DNA of 25,124 bases from a virus. Shown one piece after another: positions 1 through 9,287 of the stretch; the stretch's first letter is position 1, and each line of letters begins with the position of its first letter. The notes below the pieces were generated by a model. That model saw only the letters and a list, made by a program, of their open reading frames with translations, was not told the DNA's origin and made no database searches. The stretch covers positions 1 to 25,124 of IMG/VR virus record IMGVR_UViG_3300037264_007625; one strand, written 5' to 3'. A program made the translations under genes and the position numbers.

Positions 1-174
1 ACTAACGCCTAAGAGAGCACCAAGAAAGACATCAACTGCTAAAATGGTACCCACAATCTGCTCAGAATATGGTAAACTCCAAATCTGGGCCAAACCAAAA
101 TATAAAGTAGCCGATGCTGGAAGTACATATTGAGCCACGAATTTTAGAACATTATAAACTTTATCTGGTAACAT
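1..174 (-). CDS. Holin, small phage type (partial, runs off the left edge)
   Basis: The 58 codons read MLPDKVYNVLKFVAQYVLPA, then a hydrophobic stretch, a short polar turn (SLPYSEQ) and a second hydrophobic stretch (IVGTILAVDVFLGALLGVS) that reaches the window edge without a stop. Two membrane segments around an 'LPYxEQ-VGTI' turn are what I know from small holins of Firmicutes phages (r1t-like type). Such proteins form lesions in the host membrane and release the endolysin. The ATG at 174 follows an AAGGAG site 8 bases upstream. Its place after the tail genes, at the presumed start of the lysis cassette, fits. The family name is from memory; the remaining C-terminus and the endolysin should lie to the left. 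Confidence 0.75.
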   Translation of the reverse strand, partial: MLPDKVYNVLKFVAQYVLPASATLYFGLAQIWSLPYSEQIVGTILAVDVFLGALLGVS

Positions 175-196
175 AAATCATTCTCCTTATCAATTT

Positions 197-643
197 TTAG
201 TCATCGTCGTTACAATCATTTAGATCTTCTTCGTTAAACTTAAATACCGGAATCGATCCAAGTTCTTCAATTTGAATAATTAATCGACGTGCTCCTCTCA
301 CTAATTGACGAATTTTACGACCTTGTTTTTCTAATCTTATTTCCAATTCTCCTTGTTTTATTAGCCAGTTTTTCTCTCTAATTTCCCTATCTGTTTCCGC
401 CTTTACAAGACGCTCGTCCAATTTTTTAATTTGTTCTTGAAGATCCTTGGCAAGTTTGTCATAGGCGCCAACAAGTTTTTCTGCAGCACTAGCCTCAGTT
501 TCTTTTACCTCGGCCATACTTTTTTCTCGAGATTTTCTTTGTGCTAGAGCAGAAATAAATACAGGTATACCAGTAATTAAAGCAGGAACAATAACAATAA
601 AAAAGACTTGCCATGATGTGAAATTACCAAGTTCGTCCATCAT
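197..643 (-). CDS. Small membrane-anchored coiled-coil protein
   Basis: A 148-residue protein with one N-terminal membrane segment (about residues 11-34), then a long charged helical region rich in K, E, Q and A (about 38-120) that looks like a coiled coil. It ends in a conserved-looking 'LIIQIEELGSIPVF' stretch and a very acidic tail. I know similar anchored coiled-coil proteins with a 'LIxQLxxLGxxPVW' ending just before the holin in many Firmicutes phages; their role is not established. The start could be M1 (643) or M2 (640). Either overlaps the TGA stop of the preceding gene, so translation is probably coupled, and no strong SD is seen. It may assist lysis or lie near the tail tip, but the sequence does not decide. 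Confidence 0.7.
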   Translation of the reverse strand: MMDELGNFTSWQVFFIVIVPALITGIPVFISALAQRKSREKSMAEVKETEASAAEKLVGAYDKLAKDLQEQIKKLDERLVKAETDREIREKNWLIKQGELEIRLEKQGRKIRQLVRGARRLIIQIEELGSIPVFKFNEEDLNDCNDDD

Positions 644-975
644 TTTTTACCATTACTTATAACAGATTTTGGTAATAGCCAGTTCATAGTTGAATTCGAC
701 AAAAGCCAAGTTACATAAAACATAGTAATTACACCATGCAGACGCTGTATTGTACTCCAAATAATGTGAGCATCATCAATTAAATGAGCATTAGTTATAT
801 CTCCTACAAGAATAACTCCATAGAAAAATGTTAAATGAGCTGCCCAAAAAGTTATTGGAAAAATCACAAGCCATTTATCAGGAGTTTTAATAGTTAAACC
901 TATTGTGTAGGCTAACATAGTTAATCCAAGTACAAAAATAAGCATATCTACTAAATCAAAGGGATTCCATGTCAT
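640..975 (-). CDS. Small integral membrane protein, unknown function
   Basis: A 111-residue hydrophobic protein with three likely membrane helices (about residues 8-28, 35-57 and 78-97) and a short basic C-terminus (NGKK). I do not recognise a named family. The SD AGGAGG lies 4-5 bases before the ATG and begins within the stop codon of the preceding baseplate gene. The stop overlaps the start of the next gene. Position between the last tail gene and the holin suggests a lysis-accessory or membrane-interaction role. This is inference from context only. Confidence 0.65.
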   Translation of the reverse strand: MTWNPFDLVDMLIFVLGLTMLAYTIGLTIKTPDKWLVIFPITFWAAHLTFFYGVILVGDITNAHLIDDAHIIWSTIQRLHGVITMFYVTWLLSNSTMNWLLPKSVISNGKK

Positions 976-983
976 TATGCCTC

Positions 984-2192
984 CTAATTGAAGCCATAAA
1001 GACTAAATAAACTACCAGTACCTGGTTTATATGTAGCACTCATACTACCAGTAAGGCGATTAATAGCAACAGTACTATTCCAATAAGTATGAGCAAATGC
1101 AAAACCTCCGGTCCAAATCGCAAAATGGATCGCTGTTTTATATAAAGTAGTTCCTTTATAATTTGGAAAGACTACTAAACCTGAGCCGCTAAGAAGAGTA
1201 GTATTAGCTGGTAACATTCCAGCATGCATTCCCATTGCATGAGGATTAGTACCTGTTGACCACTGCCAATGCTCGGCCACAGGAGACTGATGACTATGAT
1301 AGTCAATAGTACGATAATTAGCTGCTACATCTCCATTTATTCGCATCCAAAAATCATCCTCACCAGCCGAGTTACGTGTACTAAGTCCATTATATATTAG
1401 TAATAAATTAGTAAAAGTTTGAGGTATAGAGCTCCAATCAGGAAGATTAACCCCATCCCCTACAAATTCAAAAAGCTTTTGAAAACGCAGAGTGGCTGCA
1501 AGTTTTAATAAAGATATAGCTCCATCAAGTAAACCACCTGTTGGAATTTGCGTATAAAGTGTATCAGTATGATCATGCTCGAGAATTTGGGCTTGCAAAT
1601 TGGCTGCTTGATTAGCATCTAATTCGTTTTGTAAAAAGGTAAACCAAGTTTCAAAATCGTCTTCCCACTGTGCAACAAGTATATCTATATCTAAAGTCTC
1701 AAGAATACCAGTCACAAATGGGCAATCTGTAGTGCCAATCATATTAGTAATGTTTTGTTGAACAATTTGAGTACTTGAATGAATTACTAAAACATAGGCT
1801 AACGGGTATTGATTAACACTCGACGTATGTGTTAAAGTTGGTGGAACTGGAGAAGAAGCAGGAGTACCAGCTATAACTTTAATACTATTTGCTCTGGTGC
1901 CTTGATCTGAGTTAGTTTCCAAAACCACAGCATCAATTCTATCTAATACTGCATGCGGTGTAGTAATATCGAGTACTAGGCTCGAATCGTTGTAGGTCCA
2001 AGTGTGATCAAACCATGCTCTTCCCATTCCTACTGCCACATGCAAACCCGTTCCAGCAGTTACTGCTAATGCTTGACCAATAGATAGAAAAACACCATCG
2101 CGAATAATTGAATCAAGCAAAGCTGAAAATTGCATTGCATTATAGCGTCTATCTTGATTAAGCGAATCGTAAAATCCGTATGTTACAGTCAT
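984..2192 (-). CDS. Baseplate/receptor-binding-type structural protein
   Basis: A 402-residue protein. The N-terminal 190 residues begin MTVTYGFYDSLNQDRRYNAM and contain 'GTGLHVAVGMGRAWFDHTWT', 'RIDAVVLETNSDQGTRANSIKVIAGTPA' (in two parts) and 'CPFVTGILETLDIDILVAQW'. I recognise this as the common N-terminal baseplate-attachment module of Firmicutes siphophage structural proteins. A short helical linker (about 190-215) leads to a C-terminal beta-rich region (about 255-402) with 'WMRINGDVAANY', resembling tail-fibre receptor-binding tips. It follows the tail hub gene directly, with AAGGAG 7 bases before the ATG and overlapping the end of the upstream stop. It is the best candidate in the window for the tail-tip host-recognition protein, but the receptor cannot be inferred. 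Confidence 0.78.
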   Translation of the reverse strand: MTVTYGFYDSLNQDRRYNAMQFSALLDSIIRDGVFLSIGQALAVTAGTGLHVAVGMGRAWFDHTWTYNDSSLVLDITTPHAVLDRIDAVVLETNSDQGTRANSIKVIAGTPASSPVPPTLTHTSSVNQYPLAYVLVIHSSTQIVQQNITNMIGTTDCPFVTGILETLDIDILVAQWEDDFETWFTFLQNELDANQAANLQAQILEHDHTDTLYTQIPTGGLLDGAISLLKLAATLRFQKLFEFVGDGVNLPDWSSIPQTFTNLLLIYNGLSTRNSAGEDDFWMRINGDVAANYRTIDYHSHQSPVAEHWQWSTGTNPHAMGMHAGMLPANTTLLSGSGLVVFPNYKGTTLYKTAIHFAIWTGGFAFAHTYWNSTVAINRLTGSMSATYKPGTGSLFSLYGFN

Positions 2193-2203
2193 ATAATCTC
2201 TCC

Positions 2204-3457
2204 TTAATCGAATCGTCCATTTGCTGATAAATCTAAAAATATGATAAAATCAATAATTTCATGACATCCCAAGAAGAATTTTAATGACTTTCCAAGAGTA
2301 ACATTTTCAGAAATATCCTTAGGGCACGAAATAGTTAAAGATTTATCAAGATAAACAAGTTCATCAATATTTTGACTTTCAGGAACAACGGCAAATATTG
2401 GATAAATTTTAAATCCGGATCCATCTTGACAACGAACGACCTCTATAACTCTAGATTTTCCTTCATAACCATATTCATTAGCAACTTGTAACACGTCTCC
2501 AAGAAAAAAGTCTCTGCCAAAAACAAATTCACCAGTTGGATCAACTTCGCTAGCAAATGTTTCAATAACAATGTTTTTAGCAAGCTCTTCAAGTCCTTTT
2601 TGATATAAATGCGCAAAATATTCTTCCTCAGTTATTTGATTTCCACTTTGGTCAATTCTTGATATACTTTGAGCATCTAAAAACAATTCTTTTCTATAAA
2701 GACTTGATGTCGATCCTTGAGATGGATCAACTTCCATGGCTAATTGGGCATTTCCAACACCCTTTTCTCCGGCCAATAAGGCTGCTGTTTTTAAAAGTCT
2801 ACTTGACAACATATACTCGGAATTTTTAAGATTTTCTAGATTTGGACCAAAAACAACATATGGATTTTCAATCTGATTATAGGATCTATCAATTCCAGAA
2901 TATAATGTAATTATGTACTTTCCTTGCTCGTTTAGAGTTATTTTTAATCCAATATTATTAGAAAAGCATAAATCTACTATAACAGTATATAAATTGTCTC
3001 CCCAATATTGATTGGAAATTTTAATTGAAAGAACTACCGAATCAGTAGAAAATTGAAATTCTAAATCATCTATTTTTCTTGAAACATTAAGAGGATTTAT
3101 AGCATGTTCATTAAGTAAGGTGAATATGGCATATTGAATCGGCTCACTCTCAAATTTAATAGGATCCCATATAATTCGTCTGTCAAGAATGGATTCAAAC
3201 GATCGTCCTTTTGTAATTAATTTATTTCCGTTAATAGGATCCGTTTTAATATGCAAATCTTCGATGATCATAAGATGATCGGATTCTTCAATTGCAGCGT
3301 AACTACCTTGACTTAAAATGGATAAAATGCTTTGAGTTGGGGAGGTTAATAATTCAAAATCCCCAGCTGCATAATATCTATCGGTCCAAATAAGCGATTC
3401 GAAAGTGTCGATAATGCCTATTTTTATAAAGGCGCTATTTAGAATTAACAGATCCAT
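2204..3457 (-). CDS. Tail hub protein, ReqiPepy6 Gp37-like (Tal position)
   Basis: A 417-residue protein starting MDLLILNSAFIKIGIIDTFE, then 'SLIWTDRYYAAGDFEL'. This N-terminal signature belongs to the siphovirus ReqiPepy6 Gp37-like family, which sits at the tail tip in the place of Tal/gpJ hub proteins. Further family-like features are 'GRSFESILDRRI' (about 84-95) and the C-terminal 'VFGRDFFLGDVLQVANEYG' region (about 315-333). No peptidase or lysozyme domain is visible, so cell-wall degradation is not suggested by this protein. It follows Dit by 2 bases (GAAGGGAT site before the ATG). The order tape measure, Dit, hub, receptor-binding protein is the standard siphoviral tail-tip order. Confidence 0.85.
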   Translation of the reverse strand: MDLLILNSAFIKIGIIDTFESLIWTDRYYAAGDFELLTSPTQSILSILSQGSYAAIEESDHLMIIEDLHIKTDPINGNKLITKGRSFESILDRRIIWDPIKFESEPIQYAIFTLLNEHAINPLNVSRKIDDLEFQFSTDSVVLSIKISNQYWGDNLYTVIVDLCFSNNIGLKITLNEQGKYIITLYSGIDRSYNQIENPYVVFGPNLENLKNSEYMLSSRLLKTAALLAGEKGVGNAQLAMEVDPSQGSTSSLYRKELFLDAQSISRIDQSGNQITEEEYFAHLYQKGLEELAKNIVIETFASEVDPTGEFVFGRDFFLGDVLQVANEYGYEGKSRVIEVVRCQDGSGFKIYPIFAVVPESQNIDELVYLDKSLTISCPKDISENVTLGKSLKFFLGCHEIIDFIIFLDLSANGRFD

Positions 3458-3459
3458 AT

Positions 3460-4395
3460 TTAAATCCCTTCATAGGCAATTTGATTATCGATTTTAAATT
3501 GCAAATTGGTCTCCCCAACTTCGGCTGTATAAGTAAAAATATTATCGCCACGTGAAAGTTGAATCCAATCAGGATATTTATCGAGACAATTAAGAATATT
3601 AATTGTTTCTCCATCTCTTATTAAAACGGCATATTTATTACCTTTAACCGTTGATATAATAATATCATCACCAGAATGAAATCCTTCTCCCGTCATTGCA
3701 AGGAGACGATCTGTATTTATTTTTATACTTTCAACCGGTTCAGGTTCTAATTTAAAAATTTCGACAGTTTCAACATCTCCGACCGCATGCACAGTCATTA
3801 TCATACCAATTTCTGCATCACCTGTGTAGCTAATCGTTCTTGTTGTGTAGCCACTAATGGTTGAAAATTCTAATAGCTTTAATGTTAATGATTCATTACC
3901 AAATGGAAATTCAAACATAGGATCGATGGTAGCAAAAGTGGTCCTATTTGTTTCCGTTGAGAACAAATATGAATCTGGACAAAGAATTGATATAACTGTT
4001 CCGGCACTGTTACTAAATATATCTGGTGTATTAAATTCAACATATCCATATGTTTCGCAAGAACGTTCATCAGTTTCAATAACAAGTTTTACACGTTTTT
4101 TCAAAGGAAAATATTTATAAGATTTTTGACGTGTTATTTCAATTCCTCCTGTTTGATCAAGTGAATATTCTTGTGGGAATAAAAACTTAAGTGAAACTAC
4201 TATGTTTCTAGATTGGGCACGTCCGGAATTATAGACCGCACCATCCATCAACGACATTTCTGTCATTTCGATATTTGCTTTTGGTGGACCGAGTCCATCA
4301 ACAAAACGAACGACGAACCCAGATTGCTCCGGGCTCGTCATTGTTAGAGTGATCGATTCGTCGAGATGATTGGTAATAGTTATAGACTTTATCAT
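3460..4395 (-). CDS. Distal tail protein (Dit)
   Basis: A 311-residue protein immediately after the tape measure, with an ATGA overlap (4392-4395). The N-terminal half contains 'FVVRFVDGLGPPKANIEMTE' and 'GAVYNSGRAQSRNIVVSLKF', typical of the siphovirus tail component/Dit family. Dit forms the hexameric ring that joins the tail tube to the tail-tip hub. The C-terminal part (about 190-311) is beta-rich and ends in 'GDNIFTYTAEVGETNLQFKI', a closing motif common in Dit C-terminal domains. Length is in the usual range. Function is assigned from family resemblance and position, both of which agree. Confidence 0.88.
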   Translation of the reverse strand: MIKSITITNHLDESITLTMTSPEQSGFVVRFVDGLGPPKANIEMTEMSLMDGAVYNSGRAQSRNIVVSLKFLFPQEYSLDQTGGIEITRQKSYKYFPLKKRVKLVIETDERSCETYGYVEFNTPDIFSNSAGTVISILCPDSYLFSTETNRTTFATIDPMFEFPFGNESLTLKLLEFSTISGYTTRTISYTGDAEIGMIMTVHAVGDVETVEIFKLEPEPVESIKINTDRLLAMTGEGFHSGDDIIISTVKGNKYAVLIRDGETINILNCLDKYPDWIQLSRGDNIFTYTAEVGETNLQFKIDNQIAYEGI

Positions 4396-7300
4396 TCGCT
4401 TATGACCAATCCTTTCAACATTAATAATTGATTTCGTGTTTCTCTATAGATTTCAAATGGCGATAAAGCTTTTGGTGAAGTGTTAGTTTGATTAAAAGTT
4501 ATGATAGTACCTGTCTTTTCTGCTTGGTTTATCTGTGTTCCACTTCCATTTTGATTCATTCTAGCAGCTGCAAGTGAAAGATTATTCATACTTCCTGATA
4601 ACTGAATACCTTTATTTCCAAAGATACTATCAATACTTCTTCCGCTTCCTTCAACATTTGTTAAATCGACAACTGGTCGAATAACAGGATTCATATCAAG
4701 GTTACTATTAAGAGCATCATTAATTCGACTTATTGCACTATTCATACCTAATATTGCTTTATTACCCATCTTCTTAGCAGCACTCTCAACACGATCCGAA
4801 TCTTTTATCAAACCATTTGCAAAACCACGATCAAGGTTCCGACCCATTGCATATGTCACTGTTGAAGGCGAAGCAATACCCAATAGTGTTTTAAGTGCAC
4901 TAATAATACCACTACCTATTTTGCCAATAGCTTTTGTAATTTCGCCAATTCCCCCAAGAAGACCGTCGGTAAGACCCTTAATAATTGCTTTGGCAAGATC
5001 ACCAATCGCAGTCATTAACTCGGGTCCTTGATCCTTAACAGCTTTTGTTATTCCTTCAATGAAAGATATTAGTAAATTAAAGCCCGATTTAATAATGTCA
5101 GGTAATTTTGCAGCTACAGCATCAATAAATTCTGTAACTATTTCTATTGCCACAGTTACAACTTCACCAATGTTATCACGAATACCTTTTAGAAAACCTA
5201 TCAGCATATCAAAAGCAGCTTGTACAAATTCTGGAATCTTCAATGCTATAGATTTTAGCATCTCTCCAAGAACATACAAAAACGTATCTACTGCTGTTGG
5301 TACATTATCTCTAATTACTTGGAAAATAGCCTGTAATAATGCTGTGAAAGCTTTAGCAGCTAAAGGAATTATCTCAATAACTTTGGTAAGCATTGAGATT
5401 ATAACCTGGCCAAATGCATTAGTAATTATAGGAGCTTGCTGAGCTATTAATGTTGCAAATAAAACCATTCCAGCTACAACTGCTGTAATCACTAATGGAA
5501 GAATTCCCAGCAGCGTCGTTATAATGGCAGTAAGTGCAATAGCTCCTGCAGCTCCAGATACAGCTAATGCCGCCATACCTGCTGAAAATAGTAATACTCC
5601 ACCTCCAATTGCAGCAACTGCGATTCCAAGTAATCCTATAGCAAGAGCTAAGGCAAGTAAAACAGGAACAAGTGGAGTTAATAAAAGTCCTGCAATTCCA
5701 ATAACAAGAAATACACCAGCTAAAACTCCAAGAGCTATAGCTACTTGACTAATATTCATTGCCCCTAAAGCTTTTAAAACAGGAACAAGTAAAGTCAAAG
5801 CAGCAGCGACTATTAAGAGTGACACAGCACCAGGAAGAGCTCCTTGCATAGCATACATGGCTATACTTATCACAAGTAGAGAACTAGCTAATGCTGCAAG
5901 ACCTTTTCCGATTTCGTCCCAAGTAAAATTACCCATTTTTTGTATAACTAGTGCTAATAGAAGCAAACCACCAGAAAGTATCACAATTCCAACAGCTGTT
6001 GTGAGTAAATTAGCACCATTTCCTGTTAATTTAGTAAATGCTCCTAACGCTACTAAAATAGCTCCAAGTGTTATTAAACCTTGTTTTAGAACATTAAGAT
6101 CCATATTTCCAAATTCATAAACAGCATCTGCTAATAACAGTATACCTTTAGAGATAAGGAGAAGACCTGCTCCTTTAGAGACTCCCATTTTATCAGTACT
6201 ACTTATTTTCATAAAAATTGAAAGCTCGGCAAGTGTTGCTCCAATGGCAATTAAACCATTTTTCACAACTTCTGGTTTAACAGTTCCTATATCTTTAATT
6301 ACATTAATTATTTGTTGAAGAGCAAATCCTAAAATAATAAGACTAAGAGCGGTGCCTATAAAATCTTTTCCAGATGTCATTGTTTGACTAAATACAACTA
6401 AACCTGCACTTATAGCAGTTAATGCAAGTAAACCAGTTTTTATTTCCTCTGGATCAATTTCAGATAATCTTCTAACAGCAGCACTTAGTAATAACAACGC
6501 CAAACTTATCCCAACAAGTGTTACAGTTAAACCCACAACTCCGCCAATACCCTTACCACCAATATTTGAAAGGGCATTCATTGAAATTACTAAATCTGCA
6601 AACATGGCGGTTACTGCCACTAATGCTACTGTAAGTTTTCCGGAATCAACCATAGATAAAGCTATTAATGAAATTGCTAAAATTCCTATTGCTATAGCAA
6701 TGGTCAATAAAGTTTTTGCCTGAATACTTTTTTGATAGCTTACAAGACAACCTCTAACACTATCTAATATTCCAACAATTCCTTTTGGAATTGCAGCAAA
6801 TCCTTCAAACATTCCTATTATACTTTTTCCAATTCCACTACCACTCTTTAGAAAACCAGTAATAGCTTTAACTAAAATGGCAAGTAAACCAATATTTGCA
6901 ATGTCTTTAACATTATCAAATTTTACCCCTTTAAGACCATCATTAATAGCTGTTCCAATTCCACTTAGAAAATCTGTAATCTTTTGCTTTATACCTGAAA
7001 GATCTGGAAGTGACTTATTTATATCAGTTCTTTTTTCTTTAAGGGTAGAAGCTAAATTATTAAAAAAGTTTATAAGGGGATCAAATCGAATTTTGTAATT
7101 AGTTAGAAAAGTAGTAACTCCACTTAGATCAATTTTGGTCAAAGAAGAAAATGAAGAAAGTAAACCTGCAAAGGCTAATTTAATCTTTTCAAAGAAACTA
7201 TTAATTTTAGTAACATCAAAGTTCTTAGGACCAAAAAGTTCTTTAAATATGGTTCCAAAACTTTTAAATGATTCAGTAAATGCTGTTACACTGACTCCAA

Positions 7301-8909
7301 ATTTACTAAAATTTAATTTAACTGCGTTTATAAAGGCTATAATACTAGCTTTTGCATCGCTAATAAAAGTTTTTATTCTTTGGATTGCTACACCAAAACC
7401 ATCAGTAGCTTTAATCGCATCTCTAAGCTTTATAGGATACATTGCCCACATAGATAACTGGACAAGCATATTACTAAGAAATGGCTTTAATCCGCTAGTA
7501 TTAATGCTAGTAAAACCACCAAGTAAAGCTTTAATTGCCATTACACCTATATCAAAAATGGCAAATAATCCTTTAAAAATAGCCTTTACTCTTAAAGCAG
7601 TACCCGATCCCATTTGAAGATTTTTAGTAAAATCTCTTATGGACATCGTTATTTCCTTTAGATTCCAACCAGCAAACTTCTCTTTAGGAAATATTTCGCT
7701 CCAAGCAGAACCAATTGTTTTCATCATATTAAGAATAGATTCTAATACATTCTTTAATGCCTCAACAGCAAGTTCTCGTCCTCCAAAATTTTTCCAACCT
7801 TGTAATACTTCATTACGTGCATTAGAAGAAGCTAGAACAAGACCACCAAAGGTCTCACTCAAATATGTAAAAAATGCTTTAGCTTCTTCAAAATCACCAG
7901 CAATAAGTTGCCAAGTTCTAGCCCATCCGGATGAAAGACCTTCTTGAAGAGTTTCTTTCAACTGGGATAACGTTTTTACTTTAGTCGCGGCATCATTTGC
8001 CATCTCACCAAGTTTTTGAATTTCAATTATTTGCTCTTCAGTATATCCAATTGATCTTAATTGTTCTGCAGAAAGATCGCCAGTAAACTTTGCTAATGTT
8101 TCAGTTAATATACTACTAGATAACCAGCCAGTTGATAAAGATTCTCTAAAAGAACCTTCCTTTTTAATTATACTATCAATAGCAATTCCATGAACACGAG
8201 CAGATTCAATAAGAGCATTTTTAAATACTTCGCCACCCATACCAGCAGAATTAACCGAATTCCAGTCCATCAATCTTACTGTGCCTGAAGCTAAGGCCTG
8301 AGATAACTGATACATAGCTGTGGAAGCTTGTTGAGAGTTTGAACCAGAAATAGCAGCTAAATTTCCGATACCCTTAATAGCTGCCGCTGATGTTTGCAAA
8401 TCAACTCCTGCCGCGGTAAACGTACCAATATTCTTAGCCATTTCTGCAAAATTATAAATTGTTTTGTCAGCATATAAATTTAATTCTTCTAGTACCGCGT
8501 TAACTTGCTCTAATGTAGTACCTTTTGACGCAGTGTTTGCCATAATTGTTTGAATGGCATTCATCTGAATCTCATATTCGTTAAAACCTTTTTTGGCAGG
8601 GGAAACTATTGAAGCCCATAACTTCTGTCCAAATTGAATGGCAGCATTAGTAAGATTTTGCAGAACGGTCATCCCAATAATTCCAAAAGCTGAAAATCTA
8701 TTAGCTAGACTTTGAACACCATCAGATATATTACTTAAATTAAATGATTTTCCAGCATTGGAAAGATTTTGCAAAGACTTAGCTTGTTCGTTAAGATCTA
8801 ATCCTTTTTTCAGTTTGTCCAAAGATTCTACACTGGTTTTAACACCGCTTTCAAACTGTTTATTATCAAATCCTAACTGAACAGCTCTATTATCAATAGT
8901 GTTACTCAT
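4392..8909 (-). CDS. Tape measure protein
   Basis: A 1505-residue protein, by far the longest tail gene, between the chaperones and Dit. I chose the ATG at 8909, not an in-frame upstream codon at 8930, because AAGGAGGTG lies about 10 bases before it and it makes an ATGA overlap with the upstream gene. The N-terminus (1-40) is 'MSNTIDNRAVQLGFDNKQFE', and residues 175-240 hold the tape-measure block 'GIGNLAAISGSNSQQASTAM' and 'MDWNSVNSAGMGG'. Residues 327-350 hold 'SGWARTWQLIAGDFEEAK'. Residues 730-1160 are very hydrophobic with tandem repeats of about 59 residues. The C-terminus has 'GIASPSTVTYAMGRNLDRGF' (1344-1363). No wall-degrading domain is seen. Tail length roughly tracks tape-measure length (about 1.5 angstrom per residue), which would suggest a tail near 200 nm. 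Confidence 0.95.
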   Translation of the reverse strand: MSNTIDNRAVQLGFDNKQFESGVKTSVESLDKLKKGLDLNEQAKSLQNLSNAGKSFNLSNISDGVQSLANRFSAFGIIGMTVLQNLTNAAIQFGQKLWASIVSPAKKGFNEYEIQMNAIQTIMANTASKGTTLEQVNAVLEELNLYADKTIYNFAEMAKNIGTFTAAGVDLQTSAAAIKGIGNLAAISGSNSQQASTAMYQLSQALASGTVRLMDWNSVNSAGMGGEVFKNALIESARVHGIAIDSIIKKEGSFRESLSTGWLSSSILTETLAKFTGDLSAEQLRSIGYTEEQIIEIQKLGEMANDAATKVKTLSQLKETLQEGLSSGWARTWQLIAGDFEEAKAFFTYLSETFGGLVLASSNARNEVLQGWKNFGGRELAVEALKNVLESILNMMKTIGSAWSEIFPKEKFAGWNLKEITMSIRDFTKNLQMGSGTALRVKAIFKGLFAIFDIGVMAIKALLGGFTSINTSGLKPFLSNMLVQLSMWAMYPIKLRDAIKATDGFGVAIQRIKTFISDAKASIIAFINAVKLNFSKFGVSVTAFTESFKSFGTIFKELFGPKNFDVTKINSFFEKIKLAFAGLLSSFSSLTKIDLSGVTTFLTNYKIRFDPLINFFNNLASTLKEKRTDINKSLPDLSGIKQKITDFLSGIGTAINDGLKGVKFDNVKDIANIGLLAILVKAITGFLKSGSGIGKSIIGMFEGFAAIPKGIVGILDSVRGCLVSYQKSIQAKTLLTIAIAIGILAISLIALSMVDSGKLTVALVAVTAMFADLVISMNALSNIGGKGIGGVVGLTVTLVGISLALLLLSAAVRRLSEIDPEEIKTGLLALTAISAGLVVFSQTMTSGKDFIGTALSLIILGFALQQIINVIKDIGTVKPEVVKNGLIAIGATLAELSIFMKISSTDKMGVSKGAGLLLISKGILLLADAVYEFGNMDLNVLKQGLITLGAILVALGAFTKLTGNGANLLTTAVGIVILSGGLLLLALVIQKMGNFTWDEIGKGLAALASSLLVISIAMYAMQGALPGAVSLLIVAAALTLLVPVLKALGAMNISQVAIALGVLAGVFLVIGIAGLLLTPLVPVLLALALAIGLLGIAVAAIGGGVLLFSAGMAALAVSGAAGAIALTAIITTLLGILPLVITAVVAGMVLFATLIAQQAPIITNAFGQVIISMLTKVIEIIPLAAKAFTALLQAIFQVIRDNVPTAVDTFLYVLGEMLKSIALKIPEFVQAAFDMLIGFLKGIRDNIGEVVTVAIEIVTEFIDAVAAKLPDIIKSGFNLLISFIEGITKAVKDQGPELMTAIGDLAKAIIKGLTDGLLGGIGEITKAIGKIGSGIISALKTLLGIASPSTVTYAMGRNLDRGFANGLIKDSDRVESAAKKMGNKAILGMNSAISRINDALNSNLDMNPVIRPVVDLTNVEGSGRSIDSIFGNKGIQLSGSMNNLSLAAARMNQNGSGTQINQAEKTGTIITFNQTNTSPKALSPFEIYRETRNQLLMLKGLVISE
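5700..6641 (-). repeat. About 59-residue tandem repeats in the tape measure
   Basis: Residues 757-1070 of the tape measure contain successive units that begin with a short polar segment followed by a 'GLxALxA'-type helix. Examples are EEIKTGLLALTA (821), EVVKNGLIAIGA (880), NVLKQGLITLGA (939) and DEIGKGLAALAS (998), with a weaker unit from about 757 and another at about 1054. The three central spacings are exactly 59 residues (177 bases), with 64 before and about 56 after. Each unit holds two hydrophobic helices. Confidence 0.75.
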
Positions 8910-9286
8910 AACTTGCACACCTCCTTCCAAATATCATCTGAAATACCATCTAATATAGGGCGAATCGCAGGATTAATATAATCAATACCTGGAACATACG
9001 TACCACCTCTCGTTCCATGCCCGTATTGAATAAGGAATGCTGGCTTTATACCGTTTTCTTCATGCGAATTATACCAACCTATAGAATAACTAGTACCACT
9101 TACTTCAATTTTATAACTCCATGCAGCAGCAGTTTGTCCCGTATCTCTCGGTGTTGCTATGGCTAAAGCATTGACACCTTTTGGTCCATAACTTTCAAGA
9201 ATCCTGCGTATTGATTCTAATTTTTGAGCATTTCTAAAGAATCGTTCAGTATTACTAAAATCTCCCTTTTGAGTAATGGTAATCAT
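8906..9286 (-). CDS. HK97 gp10-like neck/minor tail protein
   Basis: A 126-residue protein containing 'GPKGVNALAIATPRDTGQTA' (about 35-54), then 'AAWSYKIEVSG', and 'FLIQYGHGTRGGTYVPGIDY' (about 84-103). This pattern (A-T-P-x-D-T-G then Q-Y-G-H-G-T) marks the HK97 gp10-like/minor tail family, which acts at the head-tail interface in HK97-type phages. Here it lies between the second chaperone gene and the tape measure, whereas the canonical place is between head closure and tail terminator. It begins one base after the upstream stop with only a weak AGGT site, and its TGA overlaps the tape-measure ATG. Family is fairly sure; the precise role at this position is inference. Confidence 0.72.
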   Translation of the reverse strand: MITITQKGDFSNTERFFRNAQKLESIRRILESYGPKGVNALAIATPRDTGQTAAAWSYKIEVSGTSYSIGWYNSHEENGIKPAFLIQYGHGTRGGTYVPGIDYINPAIRPILDGISDDIWKEVCKL

Positions 9287-9287
9287 G

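Noticed and set aside
5059-7947. Several plus-strand open frames of 70-160 codons opposite the tape measure gene (for example 7135-7617 and 5059-5442).
   Set aside because: They lie antisense to a well-supported gene, have no SD sites that I can see, and their residue make-up (rich in P, S, I, T and N) is what the reverse of hydrophobic-helix codons gives.
8910-8930. In-frame upstream start for the tape measure at 8930.
   Set aside because: The AAGGAGGTG site falls inside that extension and is correctly spaced for ATG 8909, which also gives an ATGA overlap.
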